Source of the DNA: Aphanothece cf. minutissima CCALA 015
GTDB taxonomy: Bacteria > Cyanobacteriota > Cyanobacteriia > PCC-6307 > Cyanobiaceae
NCBI GenBank assembly: GCA_003003925.1
Contig: PVWP01000011.1
Location: forward strand, 1-64,000
Direction of reading: 5' to 3'
DNA length: 64,000 nucleotides
Shown here: piece by piece, positions 36,418-44,693 of the stretch
How positions within the stretch are numbered: position 1 is the first letter of the stretch
Layout: each line of letters begins with the position of its first letter
Notes under the pieces: generated by a model
The model's input: only the letters and a program-made list of their open reading frames with translations
Databases searched by the model: none
Told to the model about the DNA's origin: nothing
Translations under genes and position numbers: made by a program

Positions 36418-36540
36418 ATGACCCCATCCCTCGCCAACTTCCTCAGCAGCCTCGCCTGGGGCGCGGTCATCGTGGTGATCCCCATCTCCATCGCCCTGGT
36501 GCTGATCAGCCAGAACGACCAGGTCGACCGGCGCCTCTGA
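36418..36540 (+). CDS. psbX: Photosystem II protein PsbX
   Basis: The 40-residue protein reads [15 protein letters not shown], then a single membrane helix ([16 protein letters not shown]) and a polar end QNDQVDRRL. This is the length and sequence pattern of PsbX, a one-helix subunit on the periphery of PSII near the QB site and cytochrome b559. The start is the ATG directly before [11 protein letters not shown]-rich hairpin follows the stop, and ycf66 lies 79 bp downstream on the same strand, as in other cyanobacteria as I recall. Confidence 0.95.
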   Translation: MTPSLANFLSSLAWGAVIVVIPISIALVLISQNDQVDRRL

Positions 36541-36555
36541 GCCGACGGCCCCCCT

Positions 36556-36581
36556 GCGCCCGCCGATGACAGGGCGGGCGC
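36556..36581 (+). terminator. Candidate terminator after psbX
   Basis: GCGCCCGCC and GGCGGGCGC form a perfect 9-bp GC stem with an 8-nt loop, 15 bp after the psbX stop. It is followed by GGTCCTT, a weak U-tract only. It would limit read-through into ycf66. Confidence 0.5.
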
Positions 36582-36619
36582 GGTCCTTAGAGTGGGGCCC
36601 GTCGCCCGGGTGAACCGCC

Positions 36620-37597
36620 GTGGTCAACGCCAGCCTCAACTGGGCCAGCATCGTCGGCATCGTCCTGGCGGTCGGTGGAGCCTTCCTCTATTTCATGAGG
36701 AGCTTCAAGCCGGCCCTAGCCCGGGACTACGACGTCTTCTTCGCCGCCATCGGCCTGCTCTGCGGCGGGATCCTCTTCTTCCAGGGCTGGCGCCTCGACC
36801 CGATCCTCCAGTTCGGCCAGTTCCTGCTGGCCGGCACCACCGTCTTCTTCGCCTACGAGAGCGTTCGCCTGCGGGGGGTGACCACCGAGCAGGCCCGCCG
36901 CTCCTCCTACTTCGACGACGAGGAACCCGCCGCCCCCTTCCGGCCCCGGGGGGGCCTCGGCGGCGGCCGCAGCTGGGACGACGAGCCCGACCGCTTCGAC
37001 GAGCCCGAACCGCTGCGGCGCCGCATCCCCTCCCGCGAAGAGCCCGACGACGATTTCTATCGGCCGCGCCGCCCCAGCCGGGCCGCCATCCCCGAGCGGG
37101 CCGCCAGCCGCCGCGACGAGCCGGAATCCTGGGACAACCCCAGGGGCGAGCGTCCCTCGGGCCGCCCCGAACGCCCACCCCTGGACGACCGCCCCGAGCG
37201 AACCACCGGCCGCTACAGCGCCGCTGGCCAGGGCCGCTCCGCCACCGCTGACTTCGGCGCCCGTCGCCGCGACCGCGACAGCGCCCCCGAGCCCCGCCGC
37301 GGCTCCCGTCCGGTGGCGGCGGCCGACACGGTGCCCCGCTCCACCCGCCGCGGCCCTGCCCCGACGGGCCGGGACGCCGCCACCGGCCCCGCGGTTGCCG
37401 GTCCGCCGGGAACGCCCATGGGCACCCCGATCCGTCCCAGCTCCCGCGCCGGCGCCGCCGATGACGTCAGTGATGCCGACTTCTCGCCGATGGCCAGCGG
37501 CCGGCCCCGGCCCCCAGCCGCGGAGACCCGCCCGCCGGCGGAGCCCGCCGCCCGCCCCCCCGTTTCCAGGGACAACAGCTCCCGTTTCGACGACTGA
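36620..37597 (+). CDS. ycf66: Ycf66 family protein with long disordered tail
   Basis: The 325-residue protein starts at GTG 36620. Its first 90 residues are the Ycf66 domain: NASLNWASIVGIVLAVGGAF, helices, and LCGGILFFQGWRLDPILQFG. The remaining 230 residues are disordered and rich in Arg, Pro, Asp and Ala (runs such as RRDRDSAPEPRRGSRP). Ycf66 is conserved in cyanobacteria and some plastids, with unknown function, probably thylakoid-related. The tail is much longer than the plastid proteins. It is followed at once by two lipoprotein genes, the first of which overlaps or abuts the end of this gene. Confidence 0.92.
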   Translation: MVNASLNWASIVGIVLAVGGAFLYFMRSFKPALARDYDVFFAAIGLLCGGILFFQGWRLDPILQFGQFLLAGTTVFFAYESVRLRGVTTEQARRSSYFDDEEPAAPFRPRGGLGGGRSWDDEPDRFDEPEPLRRRIPSREEPDDDFYRPRRPSRAAIPERAASRRDEPESWDNPRGERPSGRPERPPLDDRPERTTGRYSAAGQGRSATADFGARRRDRDSAPEPRRGSRPVAAADTVPRSTRRGPAPTGRDAATGPAVAGPPGTPMGTPIRPSSRAGAADDVSDADFSPMASGRPRPPAAETRPPAEPAARPPVSRDNSSRFDD

Positions 37598-37637
37598 GCC
37601 ACCGCCCCGCCGGCTGCGTCGCCCGGCTGGTGCCGGT

Positions 37638-38174
37638 GTGCCGCTGCTGGCGGTGGCCCTCCTGGCCCTGCTCCTCTCCGGCTGCGGCAGCTGGGGCTGG
37701 GGGCGCCGCAGCGCCGGGCCGGTGGGCTGGGGCAGCGCCGACCGTCAGGATCCGGCCCTAAGTGGCAACGGCCGCGTCCTGGCCAGCGTCGTGCGTCGGG
37801 ACGGCCGCGACACCGTGCTGCTGCAGGAGCAGCCCTCCGGGACGGTGCTGCCCCTGCGTCACCTGCAGCGGCTCCAGCCCCACCGCTCCCCGTCCCTGAG
37901 CTGGAACGGCCGCTACCTGGCCCTGCTGGTTCAGGAGGGCCCGGATCGGCGGGTGGTCATCGAGGATCGGGCCACCGGGCGGCTGCATCGCCTGCCGTTG
38001 CCGGGCGGCCTGCGGCCCGACAGCCTCAGCCTGGCGCCTGACGGCCGGCGCATCGCCATCGCCACCGAAGGGGACGGCCGCTCCCGGGTGCAGCTCTACG
38101 ACCTCACCAGCCTGCTGGAGCCGGACCTGCCCGCCGGCCTGGCGGTGCGGGGAACGCCGAGTGACGCCCCATGA
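37638..38174 (+). CDS. TolB-like beta-propeller lipoprotein (first of two)
   Basis: The protein carries a lipobox LLLSGC followed by WD/TolB-like beta repeats, such as DPALSGNGRVLASVVRRDGR, HRSPSLSWNGRYLALLVQEG and DSLSLAPDGRRIAIATEGDG. Start is uncertain: GTG 37638 gives a minimal 15-residue hydrophobic leader. The Arg-rich stretch RRLRRPAG just upstream would fit a normal signal n-region if initiation were earlier, within the ycf66 end. About 178 residues from 37638. Its stop overlaps the ATG of a paralogous lipoprotein. The role is unknown; an envelope-bound partial propeller is inferred. Confidence 0.72.
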   Translation: MPLLAVALLALLLSGCGSWGWGRRSAGPVGWGSADRQDPALSGNGRVLASVVRRDGRDTVLLQEQPSGTVLPLRHLQRLQPHRSPSLSWNGRYLALLVQEGPDRRVVIEDRATGRLHRLPLPGGLRPDSLSLAPDGRRIAIATEGDGRSRVQLYDLTSLLEPDLPAGLAVRGTPSDAP

Positions 38175-38668
38175 ACACGTGGGCCGGCAGGCTGATCCGA
38201 GCGGCGGCGGTGGCGGCCCTGCCGCCGCTGCTGGCGGGCTGCCTGGGTCCGCTGCCCCAGCCGCTGGTGGGGCTCAACCAGCGCCTTGAGGCCGCCGGCC
38301 CCGCCCGGGCCCCCTCCCTGGCGGGCGACTGGCTGGCCCTGATCGTCAGCCAGGGCGGCCGCGACCGGGTGCAGCTGGTGGACCTGCAGCGCCGGCAGCC
38401 GGTGCCGCTGCCGGGCCTGGAGCGCCCCGACGCCCAGCCCCTGAGCGTGGCGGTGGATGGCCGCGGTGAGCGGCTGGCCCTGGTGCGCCAGCTGGAAGGG
38501 CGCACGGAGCTGGTGCTCTACCGCCGCAACCTGATGGCCCTGCAGCCGGTGCCGTTGCAGCCGCCGGGGGTGCCGCGCAAGGTGGCTCTGCGGACCGATG
38601 GCCGCGAGCTGGCGGTGGAGGTGAGCCGCCAGGGCCAGTGGCAGGTGGACCTGATCGCCGTGCCCTGA
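38171..38668 (+). CDS. TolB-like beta-propeller lipoprotein (second of two)
   Basis: This 165-residue lipoprotein begins MNTWAGRLIRAAAVAALPPL with lipobox LLAGC. It has the same repeat pattern as the preceding gene (APSLAGDWLALIVSQGGRDR, QPLSVAVDGRGERLALVRQL, KVALRTDGRELAVEVSRQGQ). The ATGA overlap and shared fold imply tandem duplication and co-production, possibly as two halves of one propeller. It ends in a palindrome shared with the convergent hli gene: the two stop codons are directly adjacent (TGATCA). Confidence 0.8.
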   Translation: MNTWAGRLIRAAAVAALPPLLAGCLGPLPQPLVGLNQRLEAAGPARAPSLAGDWLALIVSQGGRDRVQLVDLQRRQPVPLPGLERPDAQPLSVAVDGRGERLALVRQLEGRTELVLYRRNLMALQPVPLQPPGVPRKVALRTDGRELAVEVSRQGQWQVDLIAVP

Positions 38669-38677
38669 TCAGGGCAC
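38660..38677. terminator. Palindrome at the junction of convergent stop codons
   Basis: GTGCCCT-GATC-AGGGCAC is an 18-bp perfect palindrome centred on the abutting stop codons of the lipoprotein and hli genes. It can form a 7-bp stem with a 4-nt loop in both transcripts. A bidirectional 3'-end signal is inferred. Confidence 0.5.
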
Positions 38678-38887
38678 CAGGCCGGCCCAGTGGAGGAAGG
38701 TGTCGTGGCTGAGGGCCTCGATCAGCAGCACGGCGGCGAAGCCGAGCATGGCGAAACGGCCATTGACCCGCTCGGCGTAGCTGCTCCAGCCGAAGGCGGG
38801 CACCTCGGAGGTGGTGGCGCTGGTGGCCGGGGGTGTGGCGGCCGCCGGCGGGGCGTCGGCTGATGGGGTGGCGGAAGGGTCGCTCAT
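38669..38887 (-). CDS. hli: High-light-inducible protein (Hli/Scp)
   Basis: The 72-residue protein has a disordered Ala/Pro/Thr N-terminus. One helix follows with the chlorophyll-binding motif AERVNGRFAMLGFAAVLLIE, the single-helix relative of plant LHC proteins. Hli proteins bind chlorophyll and carotenoid and protect photosystem assembly under high light. ATG 38887 is chosen; an upstream ATG at 38908 would add seven residues. It is 4 bp downstream of the large ABC transporter gene on the same strand, so it may share its transcript. Confidence 0.93.
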   Translation of the reverse strand: MSDPSATPSADAPPAAATPPATSATTSEVPAFGWSSYAERVNGRFAMLGFAAVLLIEALSHDTFLHWAGLVP

Positions 38888-38891
38888 CGGG

Positions 38892-40913
38892 TCAGTCCTC
38901 GCGGCCAAAGGTATAGCCGGCCGCCGGAAGCAGGCGCCAGCCGGCGTTGCCGTCGAGCTCGAGCACCGTGTCGTGGTACGCGGTGAGGGTGGGCCGGTGA
39001 CCGACGCTCACGAAGGCCATCTCCCGCTGCACCAGCAGTTCGTAGAGCGCCTTCTCCGTGGCCACATCGAGGGCGCTGGTGGCCTCGTCGAGCACCACGA
39101 AGCGGGGCGAGTTGAGCAGCAGCCGGGCGAAGGCCAGGCGCTGCTGCTCGCCGAGGGAGAGCAGCCGGGGCCAGTCCTGCTTGATGTCCAGGTCGGGGTA
39201 GCGGTGCACCAGCTCGGGCAGGCGCACCTCTTCGAGCACATGGCGCAGCTGCTCGTCGCTGAAGCGGTCGGTGGGCTGGGGATAGCAGAGCTGCTCCCGC
39301 AGGCTGCCCAGCAGCATGTAGGGCTTCTGGGGGATGAACATCAGCTCCCCCACCGGCGGCCGCTGGACGTTGCCGGCGGACGGCGGCCAGAGGCCGCTCA
39401 CCAGCCGCAGGAAGGAGGTCTTGCCGCAGCCCGACGGGCCCACCACCAGCAGCCGCTGGTTGGCGGTCACCTCCAGGCTGAGGTCGCGCACCAGCAGGCG
39501 GTTGGTGCGGGGCGGCACCAGATCCACGTGGCTCACCAGGATCGATTCGGGGCGCACGGCGCCGGCCCCGGCCCCCATGGCACCACCGGCGGAGGCCTGC
39601 TCGGCGGCCACGAACTCGGCCATGTCGGCACTGATCGACTCCACCTTGCCCTGGAAACCCTCCAGGCGGCTGATGGAGGCGGAGAAGGCGGCCAGCCGGT
39701 CGATGTTGTTGACGATGTAGCTGACCGAGAACAGCACCTGGGAGAAGGCGATGCTGGCCTGGCCGAAGACACCGAAATCCACCTCCTTGGCGAAGTAGAT
39801 CGGCGCGATCACCAGCCAGGGCAGAAAACGGGAGAAGTAGTCGTAGGAGCGCTGGATGACGCTGATCAGCGCCTCCCAGATGATCAGCCGGTTGTAGTTG
39901 ACGATCACCCCCTCAAGCCGCCGTTCCCCCTCCTTCTGCTCCTGGCGCTCACCCCGGTAGAAGGCGATCGATTCGGCGTTGTCGCGGATGTGGACCAGGC
40001 CGTAGCGGAAATCGGCCTCTAGCTTCAGCTGCTGGTAGTTGAGGTTCACCAGCTTGCGGCTGGCGAACACGATCAGGGCGGTGCCGCCCACCGAATAGGC
40101 CAGCAGCCAGAGGGCCAGGGTCTGGTTGATGCTCCAGAGAACGATGATGAAGCTGAAGAAGGTGAGCAGGGCGGAGATGATCTCGACCGTCACGCTCAGG
40201 CTGGTGGCGGTGAAGCTGGCCGCATCCTGGGAGATCCGCTGGTCCGGGTTGTCGATCTCCTCAACGGCCTCGTCGTTGGGATTGAGGACGTAGTAGGCCC
40301 GGTTGGTGAGATAGCGGCCCAGCATGCGGCCGCTGAGCCACTCCCGCCACAGCAGACCGAGCTTGGGAATCAGGTAGCTCTGGATGGCGCGGATCGGCAG
40401 GGCCAGCACCAGGCAGAAGGCGTAGATCGCGACGATCTTCCAGAACTCCTCCGCCTTGTACGCCACCAGGGCGTTCTCGATGTTCCGGGCGATGAAGCTG
40501 ATGCCGACGTTGATGCCGTTGATCACCAGGATCAGCAGGGCGATGACGCCGAGCAGCAGCCAGGGCAGCCAGCGCCCCTGGCGCAGCTTGGCCCGCAGGC
40601 TGATGAAGGCGCCCACACCGGCGGCGAACAGCACCATGATCACGATGCCGATCGGCCCGCTCCAGACCGCCGCCACCTGCTCGGGCACGCCGGGCAGGAA
40701 GCGGTTGCGCAGCTCGGGGATCCAGGCCCCGGCCGCCGCCACCACGCCGGTGAGCAGCAGCAGGGTGAAGCCCACCACCACCGCCAGCAGGGCCACCACA
40801 AGAAGAAGAAACTGGCCGCTGCCTCCACCGCCTTCGTCGAGGGGCAGGAAGTAGGGCTGGGCCAGGCGCTGCAGCTTGCCCAGCTGCTCGCGAAGGGCCT
40901 TCAGGGGGGACAT
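38892..40913 (-). CDS. ABC transporter, SbmA/BacA/ABCD-type fused permease-ATPase
   Basis: The 673-residue half-transporter has about six to eight membrane helices in the first 450 residues. The EEIDNPDQRISQDA motif is typical of the ABCD/YddA/SbmA-type membrane domain. The ATPase follows, with Walker A GPSGCGKTS, signature LSLGEQQR and Walker B FVVLDEATSALD, then switch His in SVGHRPTL. Relatives import vitamin B12, peptides or fatty acyl groups. The substrate here is unknown. It has extra N-terminal helices before the core. hli follows 4 bp downstream. Confidence 0.9.
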   Translation of the reverse strand: MSPLKALREQLGKLQRLAQPYFLPLDEGGGGSGQFLLLVVALLAVVVGFTLLLLTGVVAAAGAWIPELRNRFLPGVPEQVAAVWSGPIGIVIMVLFAAGVGAFISLRAKLRQGRWLPWLLLGVIALLILVINGINVGISFIARNIENALVAYKAEEFWKIVAIYAFCLVLALPIRAIQSYLIPKLGLLWREWLSGRMLGRYLTNRAYYVLNPNDEAVEEIDNPDQRISQDAASFTATSLSVTVEIISALLTFFSFIIVLWSINQTLALWLLAYSVGGTALIVFASRKLVNLNYQQLKLEADFRYGLVHIRDNAESIAFYRGERQEQKEGERRLEGVIVNYNRLIIWEALISVIQRSYDYFSRFLPWLVIAPIYFAKEVDFGVFGQASIAFSQVLFSVSYIVNNIDRLAAFSASISRLEGFQGKVESISADMAEFVAAEQASAGGAMGAGAGAVRPESILVSHVDLVPPRTNRLLVRDLSLEVTANQRLLVVGPSGCGKTSFLRLVSGLWPPSAGNVQRPPVGELMFIPQKPYMLLGSLREQLCYPQPTDRFSDEQLRHVLEEVRLPELVHRYPDLDIKQDWPRLLSLGEQQRLAFARLLLNSPRFVVLDEATSALDVATEKALYELLVQREMAFVSVGHRPTLTAYHDTVLELDGNAGWRLLPAAGYTFGRED

Positions 40914-40983
40914 GGGCGTGGGCGGATCGCGCCATTCTCCCTGCCGGCCCCACCCGGCCGGGGCCGCGGTGTGCAGCCGGTGA

Positions 40984-41328
40984 TCAGCCCGGTGGCCAGG
41001 CCAGCGGGCGGCCGCCGATCACGTGCAGATGCAGGTGGAACACGGTCTGGCCGGCCTCGGCGCCGCTGTTGATCACCGTGCGCCAGCTCTCGAGCCCCTC
41101 CAGCCGGGCCACCTTCGCGGCCACCAGCAACAGGTGGCCCAGCAGGGCCTGGTGCTCGGCGGTGGCCTCCCCCAGCTGGGGGATCGGCTCGCGGGGAATC
41201 ACCAGCACATGCACCGGGGCCTGGGGATTCACATCCCGGAAGGCCAGGCAGAGGTCGTCGGCATAGACCTCCTGACAGGAAATCTCGCCCCGCAGGATGC
41301 GGCCGAAGATGGTGTCGCTGCTGGCCAT
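40984..41328 (-). CDS. HIT family hydrolase (HinT-like)
   Basis: This 114-residue enzyme has the histidine triad HLHLHV (H98, H100, H102) and the conserved start TIFGRILRGEISCQEVYADD. HinT-type enzymes hydrolyse AMP-lysine and other purine phosphoramidates. Length is normal. ATG at 41328 is chosen; the frame stays open upstream only as a shadow of the YifB gene. It is divergent from YifB, with 54 bp between starts, and 70 bp upstream of the ABC transporter on the same strand. Confidence 0.95.
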   Translation of the reverse strand: MASSDTIFGRILRGEISCQEVYADDLCLAFRDVNPQAPVHVLVIPREPIPQLGEATAEHQALLGHLLLVAAKVARLEGLESWRTVINSGAEAGQTVFHLHLHVIGGRPLAWPPG

Positions 41329-41382
41329 GGCACGCCGGGGAGTGGTCGGGAGGTGGCACTGAACGGGCAGTGAGCTCCCCGG

Positions 41383-42924
41383 GTGATGTTGGCACGGTGC
41401 AGCAGCGGGGCCCTGCGGGGCTTCGAGGCCCTGCCGGTGACGGTGGAGGTGGACATCGCCCCGGGGTTGCCGGGGCTGCGGGTGGTGGGCCTGGCGGATG
41501 CGGCGGCCCAGGAGTCCCGGGAGCGGGTGCGGGGGGCGCTGCGCAACGCCGGCCTGCGGGTGCCCCTCACCCGGGTGGTGGTGAACCTGGCCCCCGCCGA
41601 CCTGCCCAAGGCGGGTCCCGGCTTCGATCTGCCCATCGCCCTGGGGCTGCTGGTGGCCAGCCAGCAGCTGGCCGCGGCCCAGGTGGAGGGCCTCTGGAGC
41701 GCCGGCGAGCTGGGCCTCGACGGCCGGCTGCGGCCGATCCGGGGGGTGCTGGCCCTGGCCCTGGCGGCGCGGCGGCAGGGGGCCCGGGCCCTGGTGGTCC
41801 CGGCGGCCAACGCCACAGAGGCCGCCCTGGTGGAGGGGCTGCCCGTCTGGGGGGCCGAGCACCTGGGGGAGGTGGTGACCCTGCTGCAGGATCCGGGGCG
41901 CGCCGCGATGCCTGCCGCGGCGGTCCTGCCGGAACCGCCGCCGGCCGCTCCCGACCTGGCCGAGGTGCGGGGCCAGGCCCATGGCCGCCGGGCCCTGGAG
42001 ATCGCCGCGGCCGGCGGCCACCACCTGCTGCTGGTGGGGGCGCCCGGCAGCGGCAAGACGATGCTGGCCCGGCGTCTGCCGACGCTGCTGCCCCCCCTGG
42101 CGCACCAGGAGGCCCTGGAGGTCACCCAGCTCCACTCCCTGGCCGGGCTGCTGGGGGAGGGGGCCGGTCTGCGGCGCCAGCGCCCCTTCCGCAGCCCCCA
42201 CCACGGCTGCTCCGCCGCCGCCCTGATCGGTGGCGGCGCCGTGCCCCGGCCGGGGGAACTGAGCCTGGCCCACCACGGTGTGCTGTTTCTTGATGAGCTG
42301 GCGGAGTTCCGCCGTGAGGTGCTCGACCAGCTGCGCCAGCCCCTGGAGGAGGGCGAGCTGTGGATCAGCCGCGCCCGGCAGCGCTGCCGCTTCCCCAGCC
42401 GCGTGCTGCTGGTGGCGGCCACCAACCCCTGTCCCTGCGGCTGGTACGGCGACCCCAGCCAGAGCTGCCGCTGCGGTGAGGCGCAGCGGCGCCGTCACTG
42501 GGGGCGTCTCTCGGGGCCCCTGCTCGACCGGATCGACCTGCAGGTGGTGATGCGCCGCCCCGAGGCCCGGGAACTGGGCGGGGCCTATCGCGGGGGGCAC
42601 GAGGCGGCGCTGCCCGCGGGGGAGTCGAGCGCGGTGGTGGCCCGGCGGGTGGCGGCGGCGCGCCGTCGGATGGGCGCACGCAACCCGCAGGGGGCGGCCA
42701 ACGGCCAGCTGGATGGGCCGTCCTTGGCGGCGGTGGTGGATCCGGCGCCGGAGGCCCTGGCGCTGTGGGAGCGCGCCATCAGCCAGCGGCGCCTCTCTGC
42801 CCGGGCGGCGGAGCGGGTGCTGCGGGTGGCCCGCACCATCGCCGATCTGGCCGGCGAGGAGCCGGTGACGTGCCCGGCCATCGCCGAAGCCCTGAGCTAC
42901 CGCTCCTTCGACAGGATCGACTGA
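41383..42924 (+). CDS. YifB/ComM family Mg-chelatase-like AAA+ ATPase
   Basis: The 513-residue protein has an N-terminal Lon-protease-like fold (GLPGLRVVGLADAAAQESRE). The AAA+ domain follows, with Walker A GAPGSGKT (219-226), Walker B FLDELAEF and the cysteine cluster NPCPCGWYG...CRC. A C-terminal Mg-chelatase-like helical domain ends the chain. ComM, the best studied member, is a helicase that promotes branch migration during natural transformation, so it is relevant to DNA uptake. The start is GTG 41383 or ATG 41386. It is divergent from the HIT gene. Confidence 0.92.
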   Translation: MMLARCSSGALRGFEALPVTVEVDIAPGLPGLRVVGLADAAAQESRERVRGALRNAGLRVPLTRVVVNLAPADLPKAGPGFDLPIALGLLVASQQLAAAQVEGLWSAGELGLDGRLRPIRGVLALALAARRQGARALVVPAANATEAALVEGLPVWGAEHLGEVVTLLQDPGRAAMPAAAVLPEPPPAAPDLAEVRGQAHGRRALEIAAAGGHHLLLVGAPGSGKTMLARRLPTLLPPLAHQEALEVTQLHSLAGLLGEGAGLRRQRPFRSPHHGCSAAALIGGGAVPRPGELSLAHHGVLFLDELAEFRREVLDQLRQPLEEGELWISRARQRCRFPSRVLLVAATNPCPCGWYGDPSQSCRCGEAQRRRHWGRLSGPLLDRIDLQVVMRRPEARELGGAYRGGHEAALPAGESSAVVARRVAAARRRMGARNPQGAANGQLDGPSLAAVVDPAPEALALWERAISQRRLSARAAERVLRVARTIADLAGEEPVTCPAIAEALSYRSFDRID

Positions 42925-42954
42925 GGAAGCGGATCCATGGAAGCGGAGCGGACC

Positions 42955-43095
42955 TCAGCGGCGCCGACGCCGCGGCGGGCTGTCGCTGTAGGGCTGCACC
43001 CCGATCAGGGGCGGCCGGTGCTGGGCTTCCTCAGCCGGATTGCCCCAGGCATGGTTGATGGTCTCCGCCAACCAATGGCTGAGCCGCTCAAGCAT
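42955..43095 (-). CDS. Small basic-tailed protein, hypothetical
   Basis: A 46-residue frame reads MLERLSHWLAETINHAWGNP, then AEEAQHRPPLIGVQPYSDSP, ending PRRRRR. It has an amphipathic helix, a proline-rich middle and an Arg tail. Its balanced composition and its place 140 bp downstream of rpsU on the same strand make it a credible small gene. The frame stays open further upstream to 43446 only as a shadow opposite or within rpsU. No known family recognised. The interval 43096-43235 holds nothing else I can support. Confidence 0.5.
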   Translation of the reverse strand: MLERLSHWLAETINHAWGNPAEEAQHRPPLIGVQPYSDSPPRRRRR

Positions 43096-43235
43096 GGAGG
43101 CTGACCGTGGCTGGTCTGCGGTGGAGGCGACCGGATGGCCCATGGACCCTGCTGCGATGGCTCCTCCAGCCTGGAGACGACCGGTAGCCAGGGCAACAGG
43201 TACAAGCACCTGAAGCGTCGGCTCCGAGGCGGGGC

Positions 43236-43406
43236 TCAGCGGCGACGGCGACGCTGCTGGGCCTTGCGCTTGTACTTCTCGGTGGGGGTTTCGTGGTGGC
43301 GCAGCCGCTTCAGATCGGCAAAGATGCCCGCCTTGGACACCTGGCGCTTGAAGCGGCGCAGGGCCGATTCGATGCCTTCGTTTTCGCCGACGGTGACCTG
43401 GGTCAT
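43236..43406 (-). CDS. rpsU: 30S ribosomal protein S21
   Basis: The 56-residue protein reads [20 protein letters not shown] and continues [20 protein letters not shown] to a basic end [13 protein letters not shown]. This is the full-length S21 pattern. S21 sits on the 30S platform near the 3' end of 16S rRNA and helps initiation. The start is the ATG at 43406. It lies between the DUF3747 gene upstream and the small basic protein gene downstream, all on the minus strand. Confidence 0.97.
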   Translation of the reverse strand: MTQVTVGENEGIESALRRFKRQVSKAGIFADLKRLRHHETPTEKYKRKAQQRRRRR

Positions 43407-43467
43407 GAAGTACTGCTGAGACGTTCGCAGCGTTGCACCCTAGCAAGCGGGGCTTCGGGGCCCCGCC

Positions 43468-44358
43468 TCAGAGCTTGGTGGCGGGGATGGCCGGTGGAGC
43501 CACGGGCTGCTGGGCGGCGGCGGGAGCCGACTCCCTGGCTGGGTCGACGGCCGTGGGCCGGGTCGTCGACGGCAGCACCCGGCGCCCCGCGGCGGCAGGC
43601 CGGCGGCTCGGGGCTGCCGCGGCAGGCGGGCTGGACGGGGCTGTCGCGGCGGGCTGGCTGAGCGGGGCCGCGGGGGCCGGCGTGCCCGTGCTGGCCGGGG
43701 CGGGTGTGCCCGTGCTGGCGGCGGGCTGGGCCGGGAGGGCGGGATTGCTCGGGGCGGGCTGGGCCGCCGTGGCCGCCGTTCCCGGCCAGCTGTCGGCATA
43801 GACGTACAGGTGGCCGAGGTTGCGGCCGCCGAACTGGCGCCGCATCAGCCGCCAGCCGGGCTCCATGTGGAGCTTGAGGAATCCGGGCGCACTGCCGCGG
43901 GTGCGGGCCACCACCATCTCAGGGCCGGCTCCGGCCCTGGTGGGGAAGGCCAGCAGCAGCATGTCGCCGCCGCTGCGGGTGACCATCAGCCGGTAGGAGG
44001 TGGCCAGGTCCTGGCCGCCCACCCGCACCGAGTAGCCGTTGGCGTCGATGTAGCGGTTGCAGATGCCGGTGAAATCGAAGGTGGCCAGCAGGGGGTTCAC
44101 CGGGGACGGCAGGCCCTCGCCCACCTCGAAACAGGGGCGCACCGGTTTGAGCTGCTCGTAGATGTTGAGCTGGGCCTTGTCGCCCCGGGTGCCGATGGGG
44201 GCCGCCACCAGCAGGAAGTTCTGCTGGTCCACCTCGGCGGCGGCGAACAGGGCGGAGGCGCGGGCCGGGGCGGGGACCGCGGTGGCCAGGGCGGTCGCCA
44301 GCACCGTCAGGGCCGCCAGGCCTGCGCGGGGAAGCACGGGGAGGGTCACGGCGTTCAT
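43468..44358 (-). CDS. DUF3747 secreted protein with Pro/Ala-rich tail
   Basis: The 296-residue protein has a signal peptide (MNAVTLPVLPRAGLAALTVL, cleavage near ARA-S). A domain of about 160 residues resembles the cyanobacterial DUF3747 family: EVDQQNFLLVAAPIGTRGDK, KPVRPCFEVGEG and TFDFTGICNRYIDANGYSVR. It includes a likely C-C disulfide. The last 110 residues are low-complexity Ala/Pro/Ser/Thr, perhaps a cell-wall spanning linker. Function unknown. Start M at 44358 is chosen for the signal peptide. The 132-bp gap to the next gene upstream shows no further gene. Confidence 0.82.
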   Translation of the reverse strand: MNAVTLPVLPRAGLAALTVLATALATAVPAPARASALFAAAEVDQQNFLLVAAPIGTRGDKAQLNIYEQLKPVRPCFEVGEGLPSPVNPLLATFDFTGICNRYIDANGYSVRVGGQDLATSYRLMVTRSGGDMLLLAFPTRAGAGPEMVVARTRGSAPGFLKLHMEPGWRLMRRQFGGRNLGHLYVYADSWPGTAATAAQPAPSNPALPAQPAASTGTPAPASTGTPAPAAPLSQPAATAPSSPPAAAAPSRRPAAAGRRVLPSTTRPTAVDPARESAPAAAQQPVAPPAIPATKL

Positions 44359-44490
44359 CGAAGCGGCCTGAATCGTATGAACGGCAACCACCGGAATCCA
44401 GCCCGTGTGTCCCAATCGGGCGGCCGGTTGTCGGGCCGGCCGAGGGGTCGCGGCGTGATCGCAGCGGGACCGCCGCGGGCTCAGGCTGGC

Positions 44491-44688
44491 TCAGGCGGGC
44501 TTGTTGATGCGGATCGCCACCAGCAGCGCCAGCACCGTGCCCGGCAGGCTGCCGGCCAGGATCCAGCGGGTGGCCTGGACGCCCAGGTCGGGGTCGCCGT
44601 AGGAGAGCTCGAAGATCGATCCGGTGGCGGCGATGCCGAGCAGGCAGGCCAGGCCCAGGAAGAGGCCGGCCAGGGGTTTCATCGGCAT
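44491..44688 (-). CDS. Small two-helix membrane protein
   Basis: This 65-residue protein has two hydrophobic helices (PLAGLFLGLACLLGIAATGS; ILAGSLPGTVLALLVAI) joined by the polar turn ELSYGDPDLGVQATR. It ends in RINKPA. It starts 5 bp after the stop of def on the same strand and is probably co-transcribed. It resembles small conserved picocyanobacterial membrane proteins of unknown function. No motif reveals a role. Confidence 0.72.
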   Translation of the reverse strand: MPMKPLAGLFLGLACLLGIAATGSIFELSYGDPDLGVQATRWILAGSLPGTVLALLVAIRINKPA

Positions 44689-44693
44689 GGCAA

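Noticed and set aside
43096..43446. Longer 163-codon version of the small gene next to rpsU
   Set aside because: The extra part overlaps rpsU in another frame and is Arg/Pro/Ala-rich shadow sequence.
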